Positions 1-6,180 of a stretch of 7,986 bases of DNA are shown in pieces. Below the pieces are notes generated by a model. That model was not told where the DNA came from. It saw only the letters and a program-made list of their open reading frames with translations, and ran no database searches. The position numbers and the translations under genes were made by a program. How positions within the stretch are numbered: the first letter of the stretch is position 1; each line of letters begins with the position of its first letter. This DNA comes from a bacterium (GTDB taxonomy: Bacteria; Patescibacteriota; Minisyncoccia; Phycocordibacterales; 1-14-0-10-42-12): positions 1 to 7,986 of the forward strand of contig JAUIHD010000018.1 of the NCBI GenBank assembly GCA_030432135.1. The letters run 5' to 3'.

Positions 1-2
1 TA

Positions 3-911
3 CCACTTGCTGCGCTCCAAGCATTTAGCTTCATTGCGCTTCTTCAGAGTCAGGCAATTCTTGCACCTCTTGGAGCCTTTGACCTTATTACAAATATCAT
101 CATTATTACTGCTGGCTCAGTGCTTCTTATGTGGATTGGTGAGCTTATATCTGAGTTCGGTGTCGGTAACGGTGTATCGTTCATCATTTTTGCGGGTATA
201 GTGGCGGCTCTTCCGGGAGCAATAACACAACTGGTTGCGCTGTATGATCCAAGCCAAATTCCTACATATATTGGGCTTCTTGTAGTTACTATTGCGGTGG
301 TATACGGAATTGTTTTTGTAAACGAAGCAGAGCGACCAGTACCAATTGCATACGCAAAACAGAACCAAGGAGGGCAATCAAAGAGTGGTGTTGCAACATA
401 TATTCCACTCCGTGTGGCACAGGCTGGTGTGATGCCAATCATCTTTGCTATCTCAATCCTTCTTATTCCTCAGATGGTTGTGAACTTTATTGCGGGTATT
501 TCAACAGGTGTGTTTGTGACAACGTTGGTTGAGTGGGTAACATACTTCCTTGCAACACAGTGGCTCTACATGCTCGTATACTTTGTGCTTGTATTTGGGT
601 TCACATACTTCTATACAGCGATTACGTTTGATCCAGAAAAGATGGCAGAAAACCTACAGAAGAGCGGTGCGTTTGTGCCGGGTGTACGACCAGGCGAAGC
701 AACAGAAAAGTATCTTGGGTCTATTGTGACACGATTGACACTAATCGCTGCTATATTCCTTGGAGCAGTAGCGATCTTGCCTCTTCTTCTACAGCAAGCA
801 AGCGGTATCACAGCGCTTTCTATCGGAGGAACTGCGCTCTTGATTGTCGTCGCTGTGATTATCGACGTTGTAAAACGTATTGATGCACAAGCAGCAATGC
901 GCCAATACTAA
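3..911 (+). CDS. secY: Protein translocase subunit SecY, C-terminal 302 residues (5' end outside window)
   Basis: SecY forms the protein-conducting channel of the Sec translocon in the cytoplasmic membrane, with SecE and SecG. The reading frame is open from base 3, so the gene begins before the window; compared with the usual 430-440 residues, about 110-130 N-terminal residues (TM1, the plug and TM2) are missing. Visible hallmarks are the LMWIGELISEFGVGNG segment (TM4 region), the cytosolic loop with YAKQNQGGQSKSG followed by IPLRVAQAGVMPIIFA, the FDPEKMAENLQKSGAFVPG segment, the RPGEATEKYL loop used for ribosome and SecA docking, and the C-terminal GGTALLIVVAVIIDVVKRID. It ends with TAA and is followed after 12 bases by a guanylate kinase gene. 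In the standard spc operon secY is followed directly by adk. Identification is secure. Confidence 0.97.
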   Translation, partial: PLAALQAFSFIALLQSQAILAPLGAFDLITNIIIITAGSVLLMWIGELISEFGVGNGVSFIIFAGIVAALPGAITQLVALYDPSQIPTYIGLLVVTIAVVYGIVFVNEAERPVPIAYAKQNQGGQSKSGVATYIPLRVAQAGVMPIIFAISILLIPQMVVNFIAGISTGVFVTTLVEWVTYFLATQWLYMLVYFVLVFGFTYFYTAITFDPEKMAENLQKSGAFVPGVRPGEATEKYLGSIVTRLTLIAAIFLGAVAILPLLLQQASGITALSIGGTALLIVVAVIIDVVKRIDAQAAMRQY

Positions 912-923
912 AATAAAATCAAT

Positions 924-1499
924 ATGGCTTCTCGAGGTAAACTTGTTATTGTTTTTGCACCGTCGGGAAGTGGGAAAGGTACGCTTATTGAACACGTGAA
1001 AAACCACTTTAAGGATAAGGTGGTTTTTCCTGTTTCTTATACAACTCGACAGATACGACCGGGAGAGAAGGAAGGTGATGTATATCACTTTGTCTCTGCG
1101 GAAGATTTTAAAGAAAAAATAAATGAGGAATTTTTTCTCGAATGGGCAGAGTATAGCGGGAACCTCTATGGAACCCCACGTGATGAAATTACTAAACATA
1201 TAGAAGCGGGGGATTTGGTGCTTCGAGAGGTTGAAATACAGGGGGCGAACTCTATAAGTCGGCTTATGCCCAAGGAAGATCTGATTTCTATTTACATTGA
1301 TGCCGGTTCATGGGAAGATTTACGCCGGCGTATTGAGGCACGGGCACCACTTTCTGGAGAAGAGCTCGAACTTAGGCGGCGTCGCTTTGAAAAAGAAATT
1401 TTATTTAAAGATGAGGCAGACTTTGTAATTTCTAATAAAGATGGAGAGCTTGAGTCTGCACAGAAGCACATTATAGAGATAATCGAAAACTTACAATAA
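924..1499 (+). CDS. gmk: Guanylate kinase (GMP + ATP to GDP + ADP)
   Basis: This cytosolic enzyme of guanine nucleotide supply has 191 residues, close to the family norm of about 200. The P-loop APSGSGKGT lies at residues 12-20. The GMP-binding segment follows with S38, R42, R45 and Y54 in SYTTRQIRPG...GDVYHF, then FLEWAEYSGNLYGTPRDE (E73, Y82, T84), which matches the guanylate kinase core closely. The LID arginines sit in DLRRRIEAR and ELRRRRFEKEI. One oddity is E104 in EIQGA, where most family members have Asp (D-x-Q-G). The start ATG lies 12 bases after secY with only an A-rich spacer and no Shine-Dalgarno sequence. It is the first of three P-loop NMP kinase genes in a row between secY and map and is probably cotranscribed with them. 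GMP as substrate is inferred from these residues; a different NMP preference is possible but less likely. Confidence 0.9.
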   Translation: MASRGKLVIVFAPSGSGKGTLIEHVKNHFKDKVVFPVSYTTRQIRPGEKEGDVYHFVSAEDFKEKINEEFFLEWAEYSGNLYGTPRDEITKHIEAGDLVLREVEIQGANSISRLMPKEDLISIYIDAGSWEDLRRRIEARAPLSGEELELRRRRFEKEILFKDEADFVISNKDGELESAQKHIIEIIENLQ

Positions 1500-1506
1500 T
1501 TACGTT

Positions 1507-2100
1507 ATGGAACCGTTAACAATAATTCTTTTAGGATCACAGGGGAGTGGAAAAGGAACACAGGCAGAATTATTAACAAAAGCTCTTTTGGCGAAAGCAG
1601 AAAACCAGTCAGTTTTTGACTTCGAGTCGGGGGCAAGTTTCAGGGAACTTATGAATGGAACTGGCTACACCGCAGATTTGATACGAAAAAAACTAAATAA
1701 CGGAGAAATGTTGCCAGAATTTTTCCCCGTATGGATGTGGACCGATGCATTTATGAAAAATCTTGATCACGGGGAGCACATTATTCTCGATGGATTTCCA
1801 CGTACCGTTCTGCAGGCGTCATTGCTTAATGAGACATTTGATTTTTACGAACGAAAAGATATATATGTTATAAATCTCAATATTTCTCGAGATGAAGCGG
1901 TAAAGCGTTTGCGAGCTCGAGGACGAGCAGATGATACGGAAGAAGGAATCACAAAACGGCTTGCCTGGTACGAAAAAGAAGTGAAGCCAGTAATTGAGTT
2001 CTATAGAGAGTATGAAAAGTGTACGTTTCTCGATATAAACGGCGAACAATCGATTGAATCGGTTCATGCAGATATTGTTGAAGCACTTAATCTAAAATAA
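1507..2100 (+). CDS. adk: Adenylate kinase family protein, paralogue A (short LID)
   Basis: Adenylate kinase interconverts AMP + ATP and 2 ADP. The 197-residue protein has P-loop GSQGSGKGTQ (10-19), the NMP-bind arginine R46 in GASFRELM, the DGFPRT signature (95-100, R99), and LID/core arginines R134, R138, R140 and R151. The LID is the short form: RGRADD leads directly into the ITKRLAWY helix, with no zinc-finger or long LID insertion, as in short-type adenylate and UMP/CMP kinases. It occupies the place of adk in the standard secY-adk-map order. It starts 7 bases after gmk, without a Shine-Dalgarno sequence, and stops 2 bases before a clear paralogue; key residues keep the same numbering in both up to about residue 138. 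Family assignment is secure. Whether AMP is the true substrate, rather than CMP or UMP, cannot be settled by reading. Confidence 0.88.
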   Translation: MEPLTIILLGSQGSGKGTQAELLTKALLAKAENQSVFDFESGASFRELMNGTGYTADLIRKKLNNGEMLPEFFPVWMWTDAFMKNLDHGEHIILDGFPRTVLQASLLNETFDFYERKDIYVINLNISRDEAVKRLRARGRADDTEEGITKRLAWYEKEVKPVIEFYREYEKCTFLDINGEQSIESVHADIVEALNLK

Positions 2101-2102
2101 AA

Positions 2103-2714
2103 ATGGATGAGCAGACACTTATATTTCTAGGACCATCAGGATGTGGCAAGGGCACTCAGGTAGAGAAGACGAAAGAATATATAAGTGGTCATGATAGTGA
2201 GAGAAAAATTATCGAACTTGTGATGGGAGACCTCTTTCGTGATTTTTGGAAAGGTGAAGGGTATGTTGAAGATCTTTCACGAGACGTAATGCTTAAGGGC
2301 GACTTGCAACCAAGCTTTCTCCAGATAAATCTCTGGTCAAACTTTTTGCTTAAAAACATAAAAGGTAATGAACACCTTATTATCGATGGATCACCTCGTC
2401 GCATTACCGATCTTCGTGCCATGGAATCTGCTTTTGGTTTCTTTAAAAGAAAAAGACCAACACTTGTCTTCTTAAATATTTCTCGAGAGGAAAGTATTGC
2501 ACGTCTTACTAAACGTGCAGAGCTTGCAGAGAATCCGCGGCCGGAGGACAGTGATACTGAGCTCATTAGTAAGCGATACGACTGGTTTTTGGAGAGCGTG
2601 ATGCCAGTCATTGAAGAAATAAAAAATAATGATATGTTTACCGTTATTGAGGTAAACGGGGAGCAAGGTGTAGAAGAAGTGACACAGGACATTCTTTCCG
2701 GTCTTACTTCGTAA
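2103..2714 (+). CDS. Adenylate-kinase-like NMP kinase, divergent paralogue B
   Basis: This 203-residue P-loop kinase is a tandem paralogue of the preceding gene. Shared positions include the P-loop at 10-19 (GPSGCGKGTQ), R46, the GxGY motif at 51-54, G66 and P70, W78, EH at 90-91, NISR at 125-128, and R134 and R138. It departs from the family in the substrate signature: DGSPRR replaces DGFPRT at 95-100, so the conserved Phe and Thr are lost while Arg99 is kept. Its LID is several residues longer than in paralogue A (ENPRPEDSDTELISKR around 143-158), with an R-P-E-D pattern instead of R-x-D-D. Only 2 bases separate it from its neighbour and 5 from map, so cotranscription is very likely. The intact P-loop and arginines argue for an active kinase or nucleotide-binding protein. 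Substrate is unknown; a changed NMP preference or a regulatory role are both possible. Confidence 0.8.
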   Translation: MDEQTLIFLGPSGCGKGTQVEKTKEYISGHDSERKIIELVMGDLFRDFWKGEGYVEDLSRDVMLKGDLQPSFLQINLWSNFLLKNIKGNEHLIIDGSPRRITDLRAMESAFGFFKRKRPTLVFLNISREESIARLTKRAELAENPRPEDSDTELISKRYDWFLESVMPVIEEIKNNDMFTVIEVNGEQGVEEVTQDILSGLTS

Positions 2715-2719
2715 GAGAT

Positions 2720-3493
2720 ATGATCGAATTAAAATCAAAAGAAGAAATCGAAATCATGCGCGAAGGCGGACGACGGCACGCGCGTATTTTGCGTGCGCTT
2801 AAAGACATGGTTGAACCAGGCGTATCTTCTTTTGTTCTTGAAGAAAAAGCAAGGGAACTTATTGAAAAGGAGGAAGGAGAGGCATCATTTCTCGGCTATA
2901 GCCCCGAAGGAGCGAACCGGCCATTTCCGGCAGCACTTTGTTTTTCCGTAAATGATGAGGTGGTGCACGGTATTCCAAATGAAAAGGAATATATTATCAA
3001 GGAAGGAGACCTTATTACGCTTGATATCGGATTTACTTATAAAGGCTTCATAACTGACTCTGCGATCACTGTCGTTTCTGGGAATGGAACAGACGAAACA
3101 AAGGCACTAATCAAAGCAACACGAGAAGCACTCGAAGCTGGTATCAAAGCAGTAAAACCAGGGAGATTTGTGGGAGATATAGGTGCTGCTGTAGCCTCTG
3201 TAGCCAAGGATGCGGGCTTTTCTATAGCAAAAGGTCTTTCCGGTCATGGAGTGGGTTATGCGGTCCATGAGGACCCATTTGTGCCCAATGAAGGGGCCCG
3301 TGGCACCGGAGAAGAGCTCCGTCCTGGTATGGTGATTGCTATTGAGCCCATGCTCACTCTCGGAGGAGGGAAAGTTGTTTTTGATAATGAAGACGGTTAC
3401 ACCTATCGCACCAAAGATGGCTCTCTTGCAGCCCACTTTGAACATACGGTAGCGGTGACTGAAGACGGACATATTGTCCTCACTAGGGAATAG
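2720..3493 (+). CDS. map: Methionine aminopeptidase, type I
   Basis: This metalloprotease removes the initiator methionine from nascent proteins at the ribosome. The 257-residue length fits the bacterial type I enzyme without an N-terminal extension. All five metal ligands are visible: D102 (LDIGF), D113 (TDSA), H176 (GHGVG), E209 (IEPML) and E241 (FEHTV). The catalytic histidines H83 (VVHGIPN) and H183 (AVHEDP) are also present, and the N-terminus begins with the usual KSKEEIEIMREGG. It starts 5 bases after the second adk-like gene; the upstream AAGAGA is at best a weak ribosome-binding site. In many bacteria map is followed by infA and rpmJ; here the spc order stops and ndk follows on its own -10 element. 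Identification is secure. Confidence 0.97.
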   Translation: MIELKSKEEIEIMREGGRRHARILRALKDMVEPGVSSFVLEEKARELIEKEEGEASFLGYSPEGANRPFPAALCFSVNDEVVHGIPNEKEYIIKEGDLITLDIGFTYKGFITDSAITVVSGNGTDETKALIKATREALEAGIKAVKPGRFVGDIGAAVASVAKDAGFSIAKGLSGHGVGYAVHEDPFVPNEGARGTGEELRPGMVIAIEPMLTLGGGKVVFDNEDGYTYRTKDGSLAAHFEHTVAVTEDGHIVLTRE

Positions 3494-3540
3494 AATTTTT
3501 CTTAGTTTTCATGTAATGTGTAGGGCATCTTATTTATATT

Positions 3541-3546
3541 TATAAT
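3541..3546 (+). promoter_or_regulatory. Probable -10 element of ndk, placed for a leaderless mRNA
   Basis: A perfect TATAAT ends 8 bases before the ATG at 3555, so transcription should begin at or within about two bases of the start codon. There is no Shine-Dalgarno sequence in the AT-rich map-ndk gap and no convincing -35 hexamer at 16-18 bases. An overlapping TATATT at 3535-3540 is an alternative -10 that would give a leader of about 8 bases. No terminator is visible after map, so read-through from map is also possible. Confidence 0.55.
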
Positions 3547-3554
3547 TGTATTTT

Positions 3555-4157
3555 ATGCACCCAAAGAAAGAACGAACACTTATTATTATCAAACCAGATG
3601 GTATCCAGCGATCTCTTATTGGAGAAATTATCCAGCGATACGAACGAGCAGGGCTCAAGCTCTGTGCAACAAAATTTTTCGTACCAACTGCAGAGCATGT
3701 AGAAAAACATTATCTACTTGATCCAAACTGGCTCCAGAATGTTGGAGAGAAATCTATTGAAGGTTACAAGAAAAAAGGGGAAGTTCCACCATCTGAAGAT
3801 CCGATCGAAGTAGGAAAGACTGTGGTAGAAGTTTTGAAGAAATATATTACGAGTGGCCCAGTACTCGCTATGGTGTGGGAAGGAGCACATGTGGTTGAAA
3901 TCGTACGAAAGATTACTGGAGGAACAGAACCACGATCAACTGATGTCGGAACAATCCGTGGAGACTTTGTGATCGACTCATACAAAATGGCAGACGGCGA
4001 CAAACGTGCAATCCGAAATCTTATTCACGCATCTGGTTCAGTGGAAGAGGCAAACAATGAGATCGCACTTTGGTTCAAGCCAGAAGAAATTATGGATTAC
4101 CGATTGGTGCAAGAGCAGATCATCTACGACGTAAATCTCGACGGTATTCTTGAGTAA
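3555..4157 (+). CDS. ndk: Nucleoside diphosphate kinase, enlarged form
   Basis: This enzyme transfers the gamma-phosphate of ATP to NDPs through a phosphohistidine. The N-terminus ERTLIIIKPDG, the segment TSGPVLAMVWEG, the phosphate-binding GTEPRSTDVGTIRGDF and the catalytic RNLIHASGS (H158) leave no doubt about the family. At 200 residues it is well above the usual 130-155. The extra length sits in three places: a charged insertion at about residues 55-95 before the TSGP strand, about nine residues (SYKMADGDKRA region, 142-152) just before the catalytic histidine, and a C-terminal tail of about 26 residues after LWF. I chose ATG 3555 because the next upstream option, TTG 3546, overlaps the -10 element and adds only three residues. 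It is preceded by its own promoter and followed by the small RNA promoter. Confidence 0.93.
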   Translation: MHPKKERTLIIIKPDGIQRSLIGEIIQRYERAGLKLCATKFFVPTAEHVEKHYLLDPNWLQNVGEKSIEGYKKKGEVPPSEDPIEVGKTVVEVLKKYITSGPVLAMVWEGAHVVEIVRKITGGTEPRSTDVGTIRGDFVIDSYKMADGDKRAIRNLIHASGSVEEANNEIALWFKPEEIMDYRLVQEQIIYDVNLDGILE

Positions 4158-4161
4158 GATC

Positions 4162-4175
4162 GAACAGAAATGTTC
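4162..4175. promoter_or_regulatory. Small inverted repeat upstream of the small RNA promoter
   Basis: GAACA-GAAA-TGTTC forms a 5-bp dyad with a GNRA-type loop, beginning five bases after the ndk stop codon and running into the -35 region of the small RNA promoter (-10 at 4194-4199). It could be a weak 3'-end hairpin for ndk (a short T-run follows at 4182-4186) or an operator. The half-sites recall GAAC/GTTC LexA boxes, but the spacing of six bases instead of four does not fit. Confidence 0.35.
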
Positions 4176-4190
4176 CACACATTTTTAAGA

Positions 4191-4199
4191 TGGTATAAT
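4191..4199 (+). promoter_or_regulatory. Extended -10 promoter of the small RNA
   Basis: TGGTATAAT is a perfect TGn extended -10 followed by a perfect TATAAT. No strong -35 is needed with this element; TGTTCC at 4171-4176 has the right 17-base spacing but a poor sequence. The predicted start, about seven bases downstream at 4206, coincides with the first base of the RNA's basal helix. That agreement supports both calls. Confidence 0.7.
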
Positions 4200-4205
4200 T
4201 GTAGT

Positions 4206-4376
4206 ATGGGTCCTCGGGATATATTCTGATCAAAGGTATACTCAGGGAGCTTTACATCGGTAGTGCGCGATGAGCCTCACCGGTTCTGACCAAACTGCTT
4301 GCGAGCACCCACGTGGATTTTAGTCCGAGTATATCTCCCGGCCCATGTAAAAAACAGCCCTTCGGGGCTGTTTTTT
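4206..4376 (+). ncRNA. Free-standing structured small RNA of unassigned family
   Basis: The gap between ndk and the membrane protein gene contains a complete RNA transcription unit: extended -10, a predicted start at about 4206, and a strong intrinsic terminator at 4349-4376. By hand folding the ends pair: 4206-4210 with 4342-4346, CC 4212-4213 with GG 4340-4341, GGGA 4216-4219 with UCCC 4336-4339, then GGUAUACUC 4235-4243 with GAGUAUAUC 4327-4335. This leaves a 15-base bulge at 4220-4234. Inside lie an irregular hairpin of about 11 bp (4245-4259 with 4268-4278, loop 4260-4267) and small hairpins at 4282-4291 and 4296-4307. No reading frame with a credible start fills it. I see no SRP RNA GGAAGGAAGCAGC-type loop, no tmRNA tRNA-like end and no RNase P core motif. 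The long end-to-end duplex with a one-sided bulge is loosely 6S-like, but I cannot assign it. Confidence 0.65.
4349..4376 (+). terminator. Intrinsic terminator of the small RNA
   Basis: AACAGCCC-TTCG-GGGCTGTT forms a stem of eight GC-rich and A-T pairs capped by a stable C(UUCG)G tetraloop, flanked by an A-run and followed by six T. It separates the small RNA from the membrane protein gene, whose own -10 begins 16 bases downstream. The A/T-symmetric flanks would also allow termination in reverse, but there is no nearby minus-strand gene to serve. Confidence 0.92.
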
Positions 4377-4391
4377 ATTGAGGTAGGCTTC

Positions 4392-4400
4392 TGATACAAT
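4392..4400 (+). promoter_or_regulatory. Extended -10 promoter of the membrane protein gene, leaderless spacing
   Basis: TGATACAAT is a TGn extended -10 with one mismatch to TATAAT. Only six bases separate it from the ATG at 4407, so the transcript should begin at or next to the start codon. There is no room for a ribosome-binding site in the mRNA. It lies just after the small RNA terminator. Confidence 0.6.
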
Positions 4401-4406
4401 TGCTCT

Positions 4407-4817
4407 ATGACTTCAAAAGGAATTATCTGGCTGCTTGCCGTATCGGCGCTATTACTCGGTGTATTGCAGACATTGGCTCTTGAGTATTACTTGTACTGGA
4501 CTGTATGGTGGTTCGATATTCTTATGCATTTTTTGGGAGGATTTTGGATCGGCTTGATCGTACTGTGGTTTTATAAAGCATTTCTCGGGGAAAGGGCGCG
4601 AAGTGATCACGGATATCTTGTATCGTTGCTTGGGGTTATTCTTGTTGGTGTAGCATGGGAAGTGATGGAGTTACTCGGAGGACTGACAGGAGGAGAGGAA
4701 GGGTATGCTTTTGATACAATACTTGATCTTATTATGGATATTGTTGGAGCAATTGTGGCAACGTACGTTGTATTTCGAAAAAGTTTAAAACCAGTAAATG
4801 AAGAACATAATGGCTAA
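4407..4817 (+). CDS. Small four-helix membrane protein resembling the DUF2238 / E. coli YjdF type
   Basis: The 136-residue protein has four predicted membrane segments at about 5-25, 36-56, 70-90 and 103-123, with no cleavable signal peptide evident. Polar residues lie inside or at the edge of the helices in a pattern I associate with DUF2238/YjdF-like inner-membrane proteins: D37 and H41 in FDILMHFLGGFWIG, W84-E85 and E88 in AWEVMELLGG, and D103, D107 and D111 in DTILDLIMDIVGA. Such buried acids and a His could coordinate a metal or ion, but the family's function is unknown to me. The C-terminus overlaps the start of the beta-CASP gene by 8 bases (or 20 if the upstream ATG is used), implying translational coupling. 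Family assignment is by motif memory and should be checked by profile search. Confidence 0.75.
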   Translation: MTSKGIIWLLAVSALLLGVLQTLALEYYLYWTVWWFDILMHFLGGFWIGLIVLWFYKAFLGERARSDHGYLVSLLGVILVGVAWEVMELLGGLTGGEEGYAFDTILDLIMDIVGAIVATYVVFRKSLKPVNEEHNG

Positions 4818-6180
4818 AGCAACTATTTCATTTCATGGAGGCGTAGGGAGTGTAACAGGTGCAAATTTTTTGTTTGAAGTAGATAACAAAAAATTTCTTA
4901 TCGACTGTGGGCTAATACAAGGGAGTCGTGAAGCGGATGAACTCAATCGTGAATCGTTTCCCTATGATCCAAAAGAGATTGATACACTCTTTATTACTCA
5001 TGCACACATGGACCACATTGGTCGTGTACCTAAACTTGTCCGAGATGGATTTAATGGAGAAATTTACTCAACTCCTGTAACGAAAGAAATCGCAAGTATT
5101 ATGTTCCGGGACGCACTTTCTATTATGGGCATGGAATCTAAACAAAAAAATCTTGAGCCGCTATATGACAGCAGTGATGTAGATAAGGCACTTAGCCTCT
5201 GGAAAGATATTCCATATCATGAATCAAAGCAGGTTGGACCAGTTTCTGTATACCTCAAAGATGCAGGGCACATCCTTGGGTCTGCCATGATTGAGTTTAC
5301 ATACGAAAGTGATGAGGGAAAAAGAAAGGTCGTATTTACGGGAGATTTAGGAAACTCACCATCATTATTACTTCGTGACACAGAGACAATAGAAGACGCT
5401 GATTACTTAGTGATGGAATCTGTATATGGAAATAGAAATCATGAAAACAAAGAGGAAAGGGAAAATTTGTTTAGAGATATTATAAAAGAAACAGTAGAAC
5501 GTGGTGGTACTGTCGTTATTCCAGCATTTTCTCTCGAGCGTACGCAGATGATGCTTTACATGCTAAATAATTTGATAGAAGACAATGTTATACCAAAAGT
5601 TCCTGTATTTCTTGACTCACCGCTTGCTATAAAAGTTACTGATATCTACAGTAAAGTGCAGAAACATTTTAAAGATGAGGTTAAACAGGAGATAAAAGAC
5701 GGTGATGATATTTTTGATTTTCCAGGACTACGGGCAACTATGCGTCGGGAAGAGTCGGCAACTATACGGAAAGTAGAGGGCCCAAAGATTGTGATTGCAG
5801 GCTCAGGAATGAGTGAGGGAGGGCGTATTGCGCATCATGAAGTTGATTACCTTCCTGATGCCAAGAACACGCTACTTCTTGTGGGTTATCAGGGTGTGGG
5901 GACACTCGGAAGGAAGCTCCTTGATGGGTTGAAGAAGCTCACTATTCATAGAAAAGATATAAAGGTACGCGCTCAGGTGGAGCAGATACTCGGGTTTTCT
6001 TCACATAAGGACATGGATAATTTGATCGCATTTGTAGAAGATACAAAAAAGACACTCAAGAAAGTTTTTGTGGTTATGGGTGAACAAAAGGCATCACTTT
6101 TTCTTGCGCAAAGACTGCGTGACTATGTCGAGGTAGATGCCCGTGTTCCAGAAAGAGAGGAAAGAGTAGAACTTTCATAA
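4810..6180 (+). CDS. Beta-CASP metallo-beta-lactamase RNase-like protein (CPSF73/TTHA0252 type)
   Basis: Members of this family are zinc-dependent endo- and/or 5'-exoribonucleases acting on mRNA in the cytoplasm. In the 456-residue form the metal-binding set is complete: HAHMDH (64-69), H154 in GHILGSA, D179 in FTGDLG, and the beta-CASP motifs A (E203 in ESVYGNR), B (H342/H343 in GSGMSEGGRIAHH) and C (H399 in FSSHKD). PAFSLERTQ at the start of the beta-CASP insert is also typical. It lacks the long C-terminal domain of RNase J and has no recognisable KH domain, so it is closer to the TTHA0252/CPSF-like branch than to RNase J. I prefer ATG 4810 (MAKATISFHGG) because the strand starts at once; in-frame ATG 4798 would add four residues. 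It overlaps the upstream membrane gene and ends at a strong bidirectional terminator. Confidence 0.9.
   Translation: MAKATISFHGGVGSVTGANFLFEVDNKKFLIDCGLIQGSREADELNRESFPYDPKEIDTLFITHAHMDHIGRVPKLVRDGFNGEIYSTPVTKEIASIMFRDALSIMGMESKQKNLEPLYDSSDVDKALSLWKDIPYHESKQVGPVSVYLKDAGHILGSAMIEFTYESDEGKRKVVFTGDLGNSPSLLLRDTETIEDADYLVMESVYGNRNHENKEERENLFRDIIKETVERGGTVVIPAFSLERTQMMLYMLNNLIEDNVIPKVPVFLDSPLAIKVTDIYSKVQKHFKDEVKQEIKDGDDIFDFPGLRATMRREESATIRKVEGPKIVIAGSGMSEGGRIAHHEVDYLPDAKNTLLLVGYQGVGTLGRKLLDGLKKLTIHRKDIKVRAQVEQILGFSSHKDMDNLIAFVEDTKKTLKKVFVVMGEQKASLFLAQRLRDYVEVDARVPEREERVELS

Noticed and set aside
50..442. Long open frames on the minus strand opposite secY
   Set aside because: They are antisense to a clear secY frame, have low-complexity Cys/Ser/Thr-rich translations and no recognisable motif or start context.
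789..1199. 136-codon minus-strand open frame across the secY-gmk junction
   Set aside because: It covers two well-identified plus-strand genes; its product is rich in Phe, Lys, Asn and Cys with no domain, as expected for a shadow frame.
2189..2692. 167-codon minus-strand open frame opposite the second adk-like gene
   Set aside because: The plus-strand frame has a P-loop and conserved paralogue positions; the antisense translation is Ser-rich without motifs.
3107..3472. 121-codon minus-strand open frame opposite map
   Set aside because: It lies entirely inside map, whose metal ligands are intact.
3546..3554. TTG 3546 as the ndk start
   Set aside because: It overlaps the TATAAT element and adds only three non-conserved residues; ATG 3555 leads directly into the conserved N-terminus.
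4162..4175. LexA (SOS) box
   Set aside because: Half-sites GAAC and GTTC are present, but the spacer is six bases rather than the four of the Gram-positive consensus.
4206..4348. SRP RNA, tmRNA or RNase P RNA
   Set aside because: The SRP apical loop, the tRNA-like domain with its T-loop and the RNase P conserved core are not visible on either strand; length and promoter orientation also argue against them.
4206..4376. Riboswitch or attenuator controlling the membrane protein gene
   Set aside because: The terminator is followed by a separate extended -10 at 4392-4400 that suffices for the downstream gene, so a free-standing RNA fits better. I also see no match to the yjdF riboswitch, which belongs to a different protein family despite the shared name.
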